From NCBI GenBank assembly GCA_963817735.1, contig CAWFPP010000010.1:124001-188000 (forward strand): a stretch of DNA of 64,000 nt, given 5' to 3'. Position 1 is the stretch's first letter; each line of letters opens with the position of its first letter. The notes beneath the pieces were generated by a model. It had not been told where the DNA came from. It saw only the letters and a program-made list of their open reading frames with translations, and ran no database searches. Shown piece after piece: positions 42,642 to 49,860 of this stretch. This stretch comes from Bog-473 sp963817735. Lineage in GTDB: Bacteria > Actinomycetota > Acidimicrobiia > Acidimicrobiales > RAAP-2. A program made the translations under genes and the position numbers.

Positions 42642-42666
42642 CTAGTTTGTCAAGTATATAATTACC
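42642..42666 (-). repeat. Right terminal inverted repeat of the insertion element
   Basis: Read on the minus strand it begins GGTAATTATATACTTGACAA and differs from the left end at three positions of 25. The duplicated target ATCGGTGT follows at 42667-42674. Confidence 0.88.
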
Positions 42667-42692
42667 ATCGGTGTGCCGCAGCGAGCAGAACC

Positions 42693-42698
42693 TATCGT
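42693..42698 (+). promoter_or_regulatory. -10 element of the small gene beside the insertion
   Basis: TATCGT lies 6 bases before the ATG at 42705. The insertion ends 26 bases before this hexamer, so the original -35 region has been replaced by element sequence. Confidence 0.45.
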
Positions 42699-42704
42699 TG
42701 GGGC

Positions 42705-42857
42705 ATGGCCGAGCCTGAGGTTTTCGACTGGGACGAGTGGGAGAACGGCAAGACGTACCAGCTGTCGAACGACGAGCTGGTCGGCGCCCTGTTCGCCGAG
42801 GTCAGCGCCCTGCGCAAGCGGGTCAAGGCGCTCGAGGAGAGTCAGCCGGGTCGCTGA
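42705..42857 (+). CDS. Small hypothetical protein
   Basis: A 50-residue protein beginning MAEPEVFDWDEWENGKTYQL, ending in a basic coiled-coil-like stretch (LRKRVKALEESQPGR). The start is fixed by TATCGT 6 bases upstream; the frame remains open leftward into the insertion element but that is accidental. Function unknown. Its promoter is abutted by the insertion. Confidence 0.55.
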   Translation: MAEPEVFDWDEWENGKTYQLSNDELVGALFAEVSALRKRVKALEESQPGR

Positions 42858-42903
42858 GGCGGGCGCTCAGACAGGCGCTGAGGCAGGCGCTCGGACAGGC
42901 GCG
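42857..42903. repeat. Imperfect direct repeats of about 12 bp between convergent genes
   Basis: Four versions of GGCGCTCAGACA/GGCGCTGAGGCA lie between the small gene stop and the acyl-CoA dehydrogenase stop. Confidence 0.7.
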
Positions 42904-42916
42904 CCCGCCGCCTCAT

Positions 42917-44020
42917 TCACCCCGCCCTGAGGTGCGACAGCACCAGCCGGCGGTGTGTCGCCGCGTCGCCCCAGGCCCGCGACAGCGCCCACGTCTCCTT
43001 CAGGAAGAAATGGAGGTCGCACTCCCACGTGTAGCCGATGGCCCCGTGCACCTGCAGGGCCACCCGCGCCGCCAGGTCGGCGGCGTCCGAGGCCATGGCC
43101 TTGGCCATCGACGCATCGTGGGAGAGCGTGGGCTGCGCCGTCGCCAGCGACCAGGCGGCGCGGTAGGTGGCGGGCCGCGCGAACTCCAGCGCCACGCGCG
43201 CGTTGGCCAGGAGGTGCTTGACGGCCTGGAAGCTGCCGATCGGCTTGCCGAACTGGTGACGGTCCTTGGCGTAGGCCGCGCTGAGCGCCAGCATGCGCTC
43301 GGCCAGCCCGACGAGCAGCGCCGCGGTGCCGGCGGCGGCGCGGTCGGCCAGCAGGCTCACGGCGGCCTCCGCCGCCACGCCGTAGGCCAGCAACGTGTCC
43401 GACGCCAGGGGCCAGTGCACGGTGGAGAGGTCACGGGACGCGCTGAGGGCAGGTGTGCGCAAGGCGGTGCACGAGGCCGCCGGCACGGCGTGCAGCTGCC
43501 AGCCCGAGTCGGCGTCGCGCACCGCCAGCAGCAGCAGCGCCGCGTCGCGGGCGCCGACGACACGCGGCGTGCGCAAGGTGCCGTCGGCCGCCACCTCCGT
43601 CGGCGACACGATGCCGTCGGACGTCACGTCGATGCCGCCGACGGCGAAGCTCACGTCGTCGCGCACCAGTGCCGCCAGCGCGGCGGCAGCAGCGGGGTCG
43701 GGGAGCAGCGCGGCGAGCGTCGGCGCGGCGAGGGCCGCCGTCTCGAGCAGCGGCTCGGGCAGTCCCGCCCTCCCCGCCTCCTCCAGCACGCCGACAAGGT
43801 CGACGTCGCTCAGGCCCAGGCCGTCGGCGGCCTCGGGCACGACGAGCGCCGGCGCGCCGAGCTCGGCCAGCACGGTCCAGCGGTTCTCCGATTGCGCGCT
43901 CCGACCCTCTTCGTCGGCCATTTCGAAGGCGCGCAGCGCGTCGGGGGTGCACTCGGTGTCGAGGACGGTCCGCACTCCGTCGCGCAACGCCTCCTGCTCC
44001 TCGGTGAAGGCGAAGTCCAT
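42917..44020 (-). CDS. Acyl-CoA dehydrogenase, second subunit of a heteromeric pair
   Basis: A 367-residue protein starting MDFAFTEEQEALRDGVRTVL. It has YAKDRHQFGKPIGSFQAVKH and QVHGAIGYTWECDLHFFLKE but a weak central FAD region. The upstream gene encodes the complementary half 15 bases away. As at 31.8-34.0 kb, this fits the two-gene alpha2-beta2 dehydrogenases of steroid side-chain beta-oxidation. The acyl substrate is unknown. Confidence 0.88.
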   Translation of the reverse strand: MDFAFTEEQEALRDGVRTVLDTECTPDALRAFEMADEEGRSAQSENRWTVLAELGAPALVVPEAADGLGLSDVDLVGVLEEAGRAGLPEPLLETAALAAPTLAALLPDPAAAAALAALVRDDVSFAVGGIDVTSDGIVSPTEVAADGTLRTPRVVGARDAALLLLAVRDADSGWQLHAVPAASCTALRTPALSASRDLSTVHWPLASDTLLAYGVAAEAAVSLLADRAAAGTAALLVGLAERMLALSAAYAKDRHQFGKPIGSFQAVKHLLANARVALEFARPATYRAAWSLATAQPTLSHDASMAKAMASDAADLAARVALQVHGAIGYTWECDLHFFLKETWALSRAWGDAATHRRLVLSHLRAG

Positions 44021-44035
44021 GCCGCGCCGCGTCCC

Positions 44036-45187
44036 TCAGCCCCGAGGCAGCCCGAGCAGGCGCTCGGCCACGACGTTGCGCTGTATCTCGTTGGTGCCGG
44101 CGTAGATCGGCCCGGCCAAGGAGAAGAGGTAGCCGTCGAGCCATTCACCCGGCGCGCCGGCCTCCAGGAGCTCGGCCTCCGCGCCCAGCAGGTCGAGCGC
44201 GGCGGTGTGGATGGCGACGTCGGTCTCGGACCAGAAGATCTTGTTGCAGCTGGCCTCGGGCCCCACGGCGTGGCCGCGTGCCACGCGCGAGGCCGTCCAG
44301 TACGTGTGCAGCTTGTAGGCCTCAGCGTCCATGTGGGCCTGCGCCACGGCGTCGGTGGACGCGGGTGGGCCGCCGCGCGACGCGTACAGCTGCAGGAGGC
44401 GGTCGGCCGCCTCGGTGTAGCGAGCCGGCGAACGGAGGGAGAGGCCGCGCTCGGACCCGGCCGTGGCCATGGCGACGGACCAGCCGGCGCCGACCTCGCC
44501 CAGCACCTGGTCCTCGGGCACCTCGACGTTGTCGAAGAAGATCTCGGCGAAGCCCGTCTCGCCGTCGATCTGCGGGATGGGGCGCACCGTGACGCCCGGC
44601 GAGTCCATGGCGACGAGGAAGTAGGTCAGCCCGCGGTGGCGCTCGGCGTCGGGGTCGGTGCGGAAGATGCCGAAGCACCAGTCGGCGAACGCGCCGCGGC
44701 TCGCCCACGTCTTCTGGCCGTTCAGGATCCAGTTGCCGTCGTGCGCCGTGTCGCGCGCCGCGCGCGAGCGGATGCCGGCGAGGTCGCTGCCGGCGTCGGG
44801 CTCGGACCAGCCCTGGCACCAGATCTCGTCGCCGGCGGCCATCGGCGGGAGGTACCGCGCCTTCTGGGCCTCGGTCCCGTACTCGAGCATGGTGGGGGCA
44901 AGCAGGAAGATGCCGTTCTGGCTCACGCGCGTGGGGGCGCGGGCCCGGTAGTACTCCTCCTCGAAGACGAGCCACTCGAAGATGCCGACGTCGCGCCCGC
45001 CGTATTCTGTGGGCCAGCTCACCACCGACCAGCGGTCTTCGTACATGGTGTGCTCCCAGGCGCGGTGCGCCTCGAACCCCTCGGCCGTATCGAGCGAGGG
45101 GAGAGGGCGAGCCGGGACGTGCGCGGCCAGCCACGCCCGCGCCTCGGTTCGGAAGGCCTCTTCGCCGGGGGTGAACGTCAGGTCCAT
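44036..45187 (-). CDS. Acyl-CoA dehydrogenase, first subunit of a heteromeric pair
   Basis: ATG at 45187 gives 383 residues starting MDLTFTPGEEAFRTEARAWL. FAD/substrate motifs are CQGWSEPDAGSDLAGIRSRA, LNGQKTWASRGAFADWCFGI and FAEIFFDNVEVPEDQVLGEV. The C-terminus has IYAGTNEIQRNVVAERLLGL. The partner follows 15 bases downstream. A secreted esterase lies upstream on the same strand, 50 bases away. Confidence 0.9.
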   Translation of the reverse strand: MDLTFTPGEEAFRTEARAWLAAHVPARPLPSLDTAEGFEAHRAWEHTMYEDRWSVVSWPTEYGGRDVGIFEWLVFEEEYYRARAPTRVSQNGIFLLAPTMLEYGTEAQKARYLPPMAAGDEIWCQGWSEPDAGSDLAGIRSRAARDTAHDGNWILNGQKTWASRGAFADWCFGIFRTDPDAERHRGLTYFLVAMDSPGVTVRPIPQIDGETGFAEIFFDNVEVPEDQVLGEVGAGWSVAMATAGSERGLSLRSPARYTEAADRLLQLYASRGGPPASTDAVAQAHMDAEAYKLHTYWTASRVARGHAVGPEASCNKIFWSETDVAIHTAALDLLGAEAELLEAGAPGEWLDGYLFSLAGPIYAGTNEIQRNVVAERLLGLPRG

Positions 45188-45237
45188 GACGGAGGGGAAT
45201 CTTCCACAGCACCCCCGCCGGTGCCAACGGGGCCCTC

Positions 45238-46224
45238 TCAGCCGCCTTGGGGCAGTGGCTCGTGCTCCATGATCGTGCGCACGAAGAAGCCGACCACCGC
45301 GGCGACGACTCCCGACTCGGAGGGGACCTCGCCGACGGTGTCGAACTCGTGCCCGCCGTCGTGCACGGTCAACAGCTCGCGCGGCACGCCGGCCAGACCG
45401 AGGTCCCACGCCAGCTCGTCCGACTGTTCCGGGTAGACGATCTCGTCGTTGTTCGAGTCGAGGATCAGGAAGGGCGGGTCGCCCTTCCTGACGTAGGTGG
45501 TCGGGCTGGCCTTCTTCAGGTCGGCGCCCACCTGCTCGTGTGGCACGTCGCCGAGCAGCGAAATGAAGCTCTCGGCGACGAGCACGGCGTCGCCCTGGTC
45601 CCCCATGGTGAGCAGATCGCTCGGCCCTGCCATGTCGACCACGGCCTGCACGCCGCTCGACTCGTTGCGGTAGGCGCCGATGTCCCAGCCCGCCGAAGGT
45701 CCGGCCGTCCCGAGGAGTGCCACGAGATGCCCGCCCGCACTCTGACCCCAGGCCCCGATTTCGGAAGGGTCGATGTGGAAGTGGCGGGCGTTGGCGCGCA
45801 GATAGCGGATGGCGCATTTCACGTCCACGATCTGGTCGGGCCAGTGCCCGTGCGGACCGAGGCGGTAGTCGAGGCTGACCACCACGAAGCCGCGGGCGGC
45901 CAGCGCCGGCCCGATGCGGTCGATGATGAAGCCGCCGGTGTCGTAGTCCCCCGAGACCCAGGAGCCGCCGTGGACGTAGACGGCGGCCGGGGCCGGGCCG
46001 TGCAGGGTGCCGGGCTCGGTGATCCGTGCCTTCTGGTTGCTGCAGTAGCGGATCGTGACCTGCTGGCCGGCGGTCAGGGCCCGGGCGGAGGTCGAGGCGG
46101 CGGCGGCTGCGGCGGCTGGGGCGGCGGCGGCGGCGCCCGTCCCGGTGCCGGCGCCGCCCGCCAGCATCCCGATCCCGAGCACGCAGACGGTCGCCCATGC
46201 CCAGCCCCTCCGCATTGTCTTCAA
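45238..46224 (-). CDS. Secreted alpha/beta hydrolase (carboxylesterase-like)
   Basis: A 328-residue protein. An N-terminal signal (RGWAWATVCVLGIGMLAGGA) and an alanine-rich stretch suggest export. The HGG oxyanion motif is in AAVYVHGGSWVSGDY, the GxSxG elbow in IGAWGQSAGGHLVALLG, the aspartate near ILDSNNDEIVYPEQ and the histidine in VHDGGHEFD. It belongs to the hormone-sensitive-lipase/BD-FAE group that cleaves short acyl esters. It may release steroid or alcohol esters outside the cell; this is inference. Confidence 0.86.
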   Translation of the reverse strand: MKTMRRGWAWATVCVLGIGMLAGGAGTGTGAAAAAPAAAAAAASTSARALTAGQQVTIRYCSNQKARITEPGTLHGPAPAAVYVHGGSWVSGDYDTGGFIIDRIGPALAARGFVVVSLDYRLGPHGHWPDQIVDVKCAIRYLRANARHFHIDPSEIGAWGQSAGGHLVALLGTAGPSAGWDIGAYRNESSGVQAVVDMAGPSDLLTMGDQGDAVLVAESFISLLGDVPHEQVGADLKKASPTTYVRKGDPPFLILDSNNDEIVYPEQSDELAWDLGLAGVPRELLTVHDGGHEFDTVGEVPSESGVVAAVVGFFVRTIMEHEPLPQGG

Positions 46225-46288
46225 TGTTGACCGATCGGGGCCCGGCTGCGGTCCCGCCCTGCCTGGGGGGGCGCGTCTGGCGGCAGAT

Positions 46289-46303
46289 CTGATTCGGCGT
46301 CAG
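46289..46303. promoter_or_regulatory. Putative operator, CTGACG-nnn-CGTCAG type (site 3, imperfect)
   Basis: CTGATTCGGCGTCAG keeps the right half-site and spacing but has two changes in the left half. It lies 12 bases upstream of the thiolase ATG at 46316, likely overlapping its -10 region. Confidence 0.4.
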
Positions 46304-46315
46304 AATTGCCCCCTT

Positions 46316-47497
46316 ATGCCCAACGCCGTGATCGTCGACGCCGTCCGAACCCCGGTGGGCCGCCGCGGGGGCCGCCTCTCCGGATGGCACGCCACCGACC
46401 TGGCCGCCCAGCCGCTGGCCGCCCTGCTGGCCCGCAACGACCTGGACCCCACCCTGGTGGAGGACGTGATCATGGGCTGCACCATGACGGTCGGGGAGCA
46501 GGCCATGAACATCGCCCGCAACGCGGCGCTGGCCGCCGGGTTCCCCGAGTCGGTCCCGGGCACCACCGTCGACCGGCAGTGCGGCTCGGCGCAGCAGGCC
46601 ATCCACTTCGCCGCCCAGGCCGTCATGTCCGGCGCCATGGACGTCGCCATCGGGGCCGGCGTGGAATCGATGAGCCGCGTGCCCATCGGGTCGACGACCG
46701 ACCACGGCCCGGGCGAGGCCTACGGGCCGCTCTACACACAGCGCTACGAGCTCATACATCAGGGCGAGTGCGCGGAAGAGATCGCCCGGCGCTGGAAGGT
46801 CACGCGCGAGGAGATGGACGAGTTCGCATTGCGCTCGCACCAGCGGGCGGCGCACGCGCAGGACGAGGGACGCTTCGCCAACGAGATCGCGCCGCTCGAG
46901 GCGCGCGTCCACCCCGACGTGCCGGGCGCGGCGGACGTGACCGGCCTGTTCTCCGCCGACGAGGGGGTGCGGCGCGACACCTCGCTCGAGAAGCTGGCCA
47001 ACCTCAAGCCGGCCTTCTCCGAGACCGGCACGGTGACGGCGGGGACGTCGTCGCAGATCTCCGACGGTGCCGCCGCCGTACTGATCATGAGTGAGGAGCG
47101 GGCGTCGTCGCTGGGCCTCACGCCCCGGGCGCGCTTCCACACCTTCGCCGTGGCCGCCAACGACCCGCAGATCATGCTCACGGCGGTCATTCCGGCCACC
47201 GAGCTCGTGCTGAACAAGGCGAAGCTGTCGCTCGACGACATGGACGTCATAGAGATCAACGAGGCCTTCGCCTCGGTCGTCCTGGCCTGGCAGCGCGAGT
47301 ACGAGCCCGACATGGCGAAGGTGAACCCCAACGGCGGCGCCATTGCACTTGGGCATCCCACGGGCTGCTCGGGGGCGCGCCTCATGGCGACGCTCCTCAA
47401 CGAAATGGAGCGCACCGGCGCCCGCTACGGTCTGCAGACCATGTGCGAGGGCGGCGGGCAGGCCAACGCGACGATCATCGAGCGGATCGGCAGATGA
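46316..47497 (+). CDS. Thiolase (acetyl-CoA acyltransferase), FadA5-like
   Basis: ATG at 46316 gives 393 residues. The nucleophilic cysteine is in TTVDRQCGSAQQAIHFAAQA, the histidine motif in VNPNGGAIALGHPTGCSGAR, and the second cysteine in LQTMCEGGGQANATIIERI. It resembles FadA5, the steroid side-chain thiolase of M. tuberculosis, especially AGTSSQISDGAAAVL and INEAFASVVLAWQREYEPDM. It would release acetyl-CoA or propionyl-CoA from 3-oxoacyl-CoA. It begins a three-gene operon with ATGA overlaps and a palindromic site just upstream. Confidence 0.92.
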   Translation: MPNAVIVDAVRTPVGRRGGRLSGWHATDLAAQPLAALLARNDLDPTLVEDVIMGCTMTVGEQAMNIARNAALAAGFPESVPGTTVDRQCGSAQQAIHFAAQAVMSGAMDVAIGAGVESMSRVPIGSTTDHGPGEAYGPLYTQRYELIHQGECAEEIARRWKVTREEMDEFALRSHQRAAHAQDEGRFANEIAPLEARVHPDVPGAADVTGLFSADEGVRRDTSLEKLANLKPAFSETGTVTAGTSSQISDGAAAVLIMSEERASSLGLTPRARFHTFAVAANDPQIMLTAVIPATELVLNKAKLSLDDMDVIEINEAFASVVLAWQREYEPDMAKVNPNGGAIALGHPTGCSGARLMATLLNEMERTGARYGLQTMCEGGGQANATIIERIGR

Positions 47498-47970
47498 CGG
47501 CCACCGGAACCACGAGAGTGCCGGCCATCGAGGGCTGGTTCACCACCGGCGAAGACGGATCGGCACCGGCCCTGCTCGGCTCGCGCTGCACCGAGTGCGG
47601 GACGTACGCCTTCCCGGCCGAGGCGCGCTACTGCGGGAACCCCGACTGCGGCTCCACGACCTTCGACACGGTCGAGCTGTCGCGGCGGGGCCGCATCTGG
47701 TCCTACACCGACGCCCGCTACCAACCGCCGCCGCCGTACGTGGCGGCGGATCCCTACGTGCCCTTCTGCCTGGCCGCCGTCGAGCTGGCGGCGGAGAAGC
47801 TGGTGGTCATGGGCCAGGTGGTGCCCGGCGTCACGGTGGACGACCTGACCGTGGGCGACGAGGTCGAGCTGGTCATCGACACCTTGTACTCCGAAGACGG
47901 CACCGACTACCTGGTATGGAAGTGGCGCCCGGTCGGCGCCGCATCGACCGGCGGGGAGGCCCGGCCATGA
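47494..47970 (+). CDS. Zn-ribbon/OB-fold protein (DUF35-type partner of thiolase-like protein)
   Basis: A 158-residue protein whose ATG overlaps the thiolase stop. The rubredoxin-like zinc ribbon is CTECGTYAFPAEARYCGNPD with four cysteines at about residues 35-55, followed by an OB-fold (WSYTDARYQPPPPYVAADPY, VMGQVVPG, GDEVELVIDTLY). DUF35 proteins act as acyl-CoA binding partners of thiolase-fold enzymes, for example ChsH2 DUF35 with the retro-aldolase Ltp2. The next gene encodes exactly such a partner. Confidence 0.9.
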   Translation: MTATGTTRVPAIEGWFTTGEDGSAPALLGSRCTECGTYAFPAEARYCGNPDCGSTTFDTVELSRRGRIWSYTDARYQPPPPYVAADPYVPFCLAAVELAAEKLVVMGQVVPGVTVDDLTVGDEVELVIDTLYSEDGTDYLVWKWRPVGAASTGGEARP

Positions 47971-49211
47971 CCACGTCGTCCGACGACAAGAAGGTGGCCG
48001 TCCTCGGCGCCGGCATGCACGAGTGGGGCAAGTGGGGACGTCCCTTCGTGGAATACGGCTTGGCCGCCGCCCGCGACGCCATGGCCGACGCCGGCCTCGG
48101 TTGGCGCGACATGCAGTTCGTCTCGGGCGCCGACACCATCCGCAACGGCTACCCGGGCTTCGTTTCCGGCGCGACCTTCGCCCAGGCACTGGGCTGGACC
48201 GGCGCCCGCGTCAGCAGCGTGTACGCCGCCTGCGCCTCGGGTGCGGTGGCCATCGCCAACGCCCGCGCCCAGATACTCGCCGGGTTGTGCGACGTGGCGC
48301 TCGTCGTCGGCGCCGACACCACGCCGAAGGGCTTCTTCGCGCCCGTCGGTGGCGGCGAGCGCAAGGACGACCCGGACTGGTTGCGCTTCCATCTCATGGG
48401 CGCCACCAACCCGACGTACTTCGGCCTCTACGCGCGCCGGCGCATGGACCGCTTCGGCGCCACCGAGGAGGACTTCGCGCAGGTGAAGGTGAAGAACGCG
48501 CGGCACGGGTTGGCCAACCGCTACGCCCGCTACCGCAAGGAGGTGACGGTCGACGAGGTGCTCGCTTCACCCATGGTCGCCGACCCGCTGCGCCTGCTCG
48601 AGATCTGCGCCACCTCCGACGGCGGGGCGGCGCTCGTGCTGACCTCCATGGCATTCGCCAGGCGTCACGCCGGCGGGGCGGAGCCGCTCGTCACCATCGA
48701 CGCGGTCTCCACGGTCACGCCGACCTTCCCCAACACCGTCATTGAGATGCCGAACTTCTCGACCGACTCGGCCGCGGCGACGGGCTTGCCCGATGCGGCC
48801 AACGACGGTGCGGCAGTGGCCGCCGCGGGCTTCCGGCCTTCCATCGCCACGGCGGCGTACGCCGAGGCCGGCATCGGCCCCGAGGACGTCAGCCTGGCCG
48901 AGGTCTACGACCTCTCGTCCGCGCTCGAGCTCGACTGGTACGAGGACATCGGCCTCTGCGGTGAGGGCGAGGCGGAGAAGCTGCTGCGCGACGGCGCCAC
49001 CACCATCGGCGGCAGGGTGCCGGTCAACCCCTCGGGCGGCCTCTCGTGCTTCGGCGAGGCCATCCCGGCCCAGGCCATCGCCCAGGTGTGCGAGTGCGTC
49101 TGGCAACTCCGGGGCGCGGCCGCGGGACATCAGGTCGAAGGCGCCCGGGTGGCCGTGACGGCAAACCAAGGTTTGTTTGGTCACGGCTCGTCGGTCCTTC
49201 TCAGTCGCTGA
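47967..49211 (+). CDS. Lipid-transfer protein-like thiolase (Ltp/SCP2-thiolase family)
   Basis: A 414-residue thiolase-fold protein, ATGA-overlapping the OB-fold gene. SSVYAACASGAVAIANARAQ carries the cysteine, YARRRMDRFGATEEDFAQVK and VNPSGGLSCFGEAIPAQAIA complete the pattern of Ltp proteins, in which the second active-site cysteine region is altered. With its DUF35 partner it could act as the retro-aldolase that ends steroid side-chain shortening, as Ltp2-ChsH2 does, or as a thiolase for branched acyl-CoA. The operon with a FadA5-like thiolase supports a side-chain role. Confidence 0.9.
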   Translation: MTTSSDDKKVAVLGAGMHEWGKWGRPFVEYGLAAARDAMADAGLGWRDMQFVSGADTIRNGYPGFVSGATFAQALGWTGARVSSVYAACASGAVAIANARAQILAGLCDVALVVGADTTPKGFFAPVGGGERKDDPDWLRFHLMGATNPTYFGLYARRRMDRFGATEEDFAQVKVKNARHGLANRYARYRKEVTVDEVLASPMVADPLRLLEICATSDGGAALVLTSMAFARRHAGGAEPLVTIDAVSTVTPTFPNTVIEMPNFSTDSAAATGLPDAANDGAAVAAAGFRPSIATAAYAEAGIGPEDVSLAEVYDLSSALELDWYEDIGLCGEGEAEKLLRDGATTIGGRVPVNPSGGLSCFGEAIPAQAIAQVCECVWQLRGAAAGHQVEGARVAVTANQGLFGHGSSVLLSR

Positions 49212-49315
49212 AACCCTGGTAGCCGCAAAGTTCGTGCCTGCGGGCGCCCATCGTGTGTGAGCCGGTGGGTTTGGGGTATTGGCAGGCTGACGCCGCACGC
49301 GGGCGTTCCGCTGCT

Positions 49316-49321
49316 TAGGCT
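49316..49321 (+). promoter_or_regulatory. Putative -10 element with structured leader
   Basis: TAGGCT lies 68 bases upstream of the ATG at 49390, giving a leader of about 60 bases. The leader holds GGCCG/CGGCC hairpin arms at about 49351-49368 and a GGAGG site before the start. This is longer than most leaders in the window. Confidence 0.35.
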
Positions 49322-49389
49322 GGCGAACGCGTGAGTCGTCTGATTGCGAGGCCGGAGCGGAACGGCCCCCTGATTGGAGGAACCACTGC

Positions 49390-49860
49390 ATGTTGGCCAC
49401 TGATGCGAGCGAACTGCGTGAGGACGAGGCGCGGCGAAGAGGAGCTGTGAACGGAATGCTCGACCAGAACCACGACCGGAGCGGGACCGGCTCGGACGAG
49501 GTGCTCAAGGCGCTCGACGAGCTCGAAGTCGTGCTGCGCGAGAACGCCGAGAGCGAGCGCCTGCTGGCCCAACGCATCGCCGAGGTCCGTCTGGCCCGAC
49601 AGAACGGCCGGGAATGGAAGGCCATCCTCGGGGACGAGGACGACCCGGGCACGGTGCAGTTGGTGAGCACCATTCTGCGCCGGCAGTCCGAGGCCAGCGG
49701 CTACCTGCGCCGCGAGCTGGTGGTGGCGCTGAGGGGTGAGGGCCAGAGCATCCCGAGCATCGCCCACCTCTTCGGTGTGACCCACCAGCGGGTGTCCAAC
49801 CTGCTGCGCCGCGTGGCCCAGGGCAATGCGGCCGCGGCGGCGAACGGCGACAGCGCCTAA
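49390..49860 (+). CDS. Helix-turn-helix DNA-binding protein of unknown role
   Basis: A 156-residue protein with GGAGG upstream; a second ATG at 49456 is possible. The middle is a long amphipathic helix (EVLKALDELEVVLRENAESE, RLLAQRIAEVRLARQNGREW). The C-terminus has a clear helix-turn-helix: GEGQSIPSIAHLFGVTHQRV then SNLLRR. Such proteins are small regulators or sigma-like factors of Acidimicrobiia/Actinobacteria without clear assignment. It converges on the ipd genes, with stops overlapping in CTAA. Confidence 0.7.
   Translation: MLATDASELREDEARRRGAVNGMLDQNHDRSGTGSDEVLKALDELEVVLRENAESERLLAQRIAEVRLARQNGREWKAILGDEDDPGTVQLVSTILRRQSEASGYLRRELVVALRGEGQSIPSIAHLFGVTHQRVSNLLRRVAQGNAAAAANGDSA

Larger units (their letters stand above)
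40242..42666. mobile_element. IS1595-family insertion with three passenger genes
   Basis: A 2,425-bp element with 25-bp terminal inverted repeats (22 of 25 identical) and an 8-bp direct duplication ATCGGTGT at 40234-40241 and 42667-42674. Eight-base target duplications are standard for the IS1595 family. Inside are an ISXO2-type transposase and three passenger genes. Base composition is visibly poorer in GC than the flanks. It landed between ada-alkA and a small gene at 42705, with its right end 27 bases upstream of that gene's -10 element. Matching duplications and intact ends suggest a recent arrival. Confidence 0.9.

Noticed and set aside
42737..45436. Very long plus-strand open frame (about 900 codons) across the acyl-CoA dehydrogenase pair
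   Set aside because: It is the antisense of two clear dehydrogenases. Its translation is Arg/Gly/His/Val-rich with no family motif, as expected from high GC.
44036..47356. Minus-strand frame of about 1,100 codons
   Set aside because: Only the last 383 codons encode a real acyl-CoA dehydrogenase; the upstream part runs antisense through the thiolase and esterase region and has no homology I recognise.
49287..49306. CTGACGCCG with a later CGTT as a possible fifth operator
   Set aside because: The second half-site is missing and the spacing does not fit.
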